6,524 nucleotides of DNA from an uncultured Planctomycetaceae bacterium (lineage in GTDB: Bacteria; Planctomycetota; Phycisphaerae; UBA1845; UTPLA1). Positions 6,266 to 6,524 of the stretch are shown here, piece after piece. Both the position numbers and the translations under genes were made by a program. The notes beneath the pieces were generated by a model. It was not told where the DNA came from. It did no database searches and saw nothing but the letters and a program-made list of their open reading frames with translations. Within the stretch, counting starts at the first letter, position 1. Every line of letters starts with the position of its first letter. The stretch is taken from NCBI GenBank assembly GCA_938008425.1, contig CALLKH010000080.1:1-6524 (forward strand). Direction: 5' to 3'.

Positions 6266-6469
6266 CTATCCAACCGGCTTGACGTTGGAGGCCTTCGGGC
6301 CTTTCGCATCCTGCGTGATTTCGAATTCGACTTCCTGTCCTTCGGTCAGCGTCTTGTGCCCTTCGGACTCGATCGCGCTGTAATGAACAAAGACGTCCCG
6401 CCCTTCGTCGGAACTGATAAAACCGAAGCCTTTTTTGTCATCGAACCATTTCACTTTTCCGGTGGCCAT
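6266..6469 (-). CDS. Cold-shock domain protein (CspA family)
   Basis: The 67-residue protein is a single cold-shock domain of normal length. It begins MATGKVKWFDDKKGFGFIS, has the nucleic-acid-binding motifs RNP1 (KGFGFI, 13-18) and RNP2 (VFVHY, 26-30), and ends in the family-typical GPKASNVKPVG. Such proteins bind single-stranded RNA and DNA in the cytoplasm and act as RNA chaperones, during cold shock or constitutively. The start at 6469 is chosen because GAGG lies 7 bases upstream and the family begins at MATGxVKWF; an in-frame ATG at 6484 would add MRGFS but has no ribosome binding site. The gene stands alone and is convergent with the hydrolase. No minus-strand terminator was found after its TAG stop. 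Which numbered csp paralogue it represents cannot be decided. Confidence 0.97.
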   Translation of the reverse strand: MATGKVKWFDDKKGFGFISSDEGRDVFVHYSAIESEGHKTLTEGQEVEFEITQDAKGPKASNVKPVG

Positions 6470-6476
6470 GGAAAAT

Positions 6477-6480
6477 CCTC
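6477..6480 (-). promoter_or_regulatory. Shine-Dalgarno GAGG of the cold-shock gene
   Basis: On the minus strand GAGG is followed after seven bases (ATTTTCC) by the ATG at 6469. This spacing is ideal and fixes the start at MATGKVKW rather than at the upstream ATG (6484), whose own codon nearly abuts this motif. Confidence 0.75.
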
Positions 6481-6506
6481 GCATCGCCGAACGAGCTGGA
6501 CTCGAG

Positions 6507-6524
6507 GAAACAAACGCTTGTTTC
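6507..6524. repeat. Inverted repeat in the leader or promoter region of the cold-shock gene
   Basis: GAAACAA (6507-6513) and TTGTTTC (6518-6524) form a perfect 7-base inverted repeat with a 4-base loop, reaching the last base of the window, so it may extend further. It lies about 40 bases upstream of the csp start. It could be a 5' UTR hairpin, an operator, or the end of a terminator for a neighbouring gene outside the window. Confidence 0.45.

Overview
The window is GC-rich and densely coding. It holds four complete protein genes, one 5'-truncated gene and two decayed transposase fossils. A TPR protein next to a secreted or anchored seven-repeat FG-GAP/ASPIC-UnbV protein, a secreted beta-lactamase-fold hydrolase and a short cold-shock protein fit a Planctomycetota-like or related environmental Gram-negative bacterium. 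No rRNA or strict lineage marker is present, so this placement is inference.

Region 1 (1-2889, + strand): the 3' part of a TPR-repeat gene runs in from the left edge. It is followed after 8 bases by a CRTAC1-type beta-propeller gene. The two look like one translationally coupled operon: a TPR scaffold and an exported calcium-binding propeller that probably work in the same envelope or extracellular process.

Region 2 (2890-5542, + strand): the 187-base gap after the propeller gene contains a frameshifted fossil of an IS3-family OrfA. An AraC-family regulator begins where the fossil ends. It is followed, after a 126-135 base gap with inverted repeats and a strong Shine-Dalgarno sequence, by a secreted serine hydrolase of the beta-lactamase/PBP fold. 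The likely relationship is a regulator and its neighbouring target, but no effector or substrate can be read from the sequence.

Region 3 (5543-6265, no intact gene): directly after the hydrolase lies a second fossil, a minus-strand IS630-type transposase with frameshifts, an in-frame stop, loss of the first catalytic Asp and loss of its C-terminal half. I recognise nothing in 5900-6055. From 6056 to 6172 there is a structured segment with two plus-strand terminator-like hairpins in tandem, the first carrying a tRNA T-loop-like sequence. Nothing recognisable lies in 6173-6265.

Region 4 (6266-6524, - strand): a cold-shock-domain protein, convergent with the hydrolase, with a clear ribosome binding site and a palindrome at the window edge in its leader.

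No clearly novel multi-gene system is visible. The most notable structural observation is that the regulator-hydrolase pair is bracketed by two unrelated IS fossils. The most unexplained sequence is the structured segment at 6056-6172.
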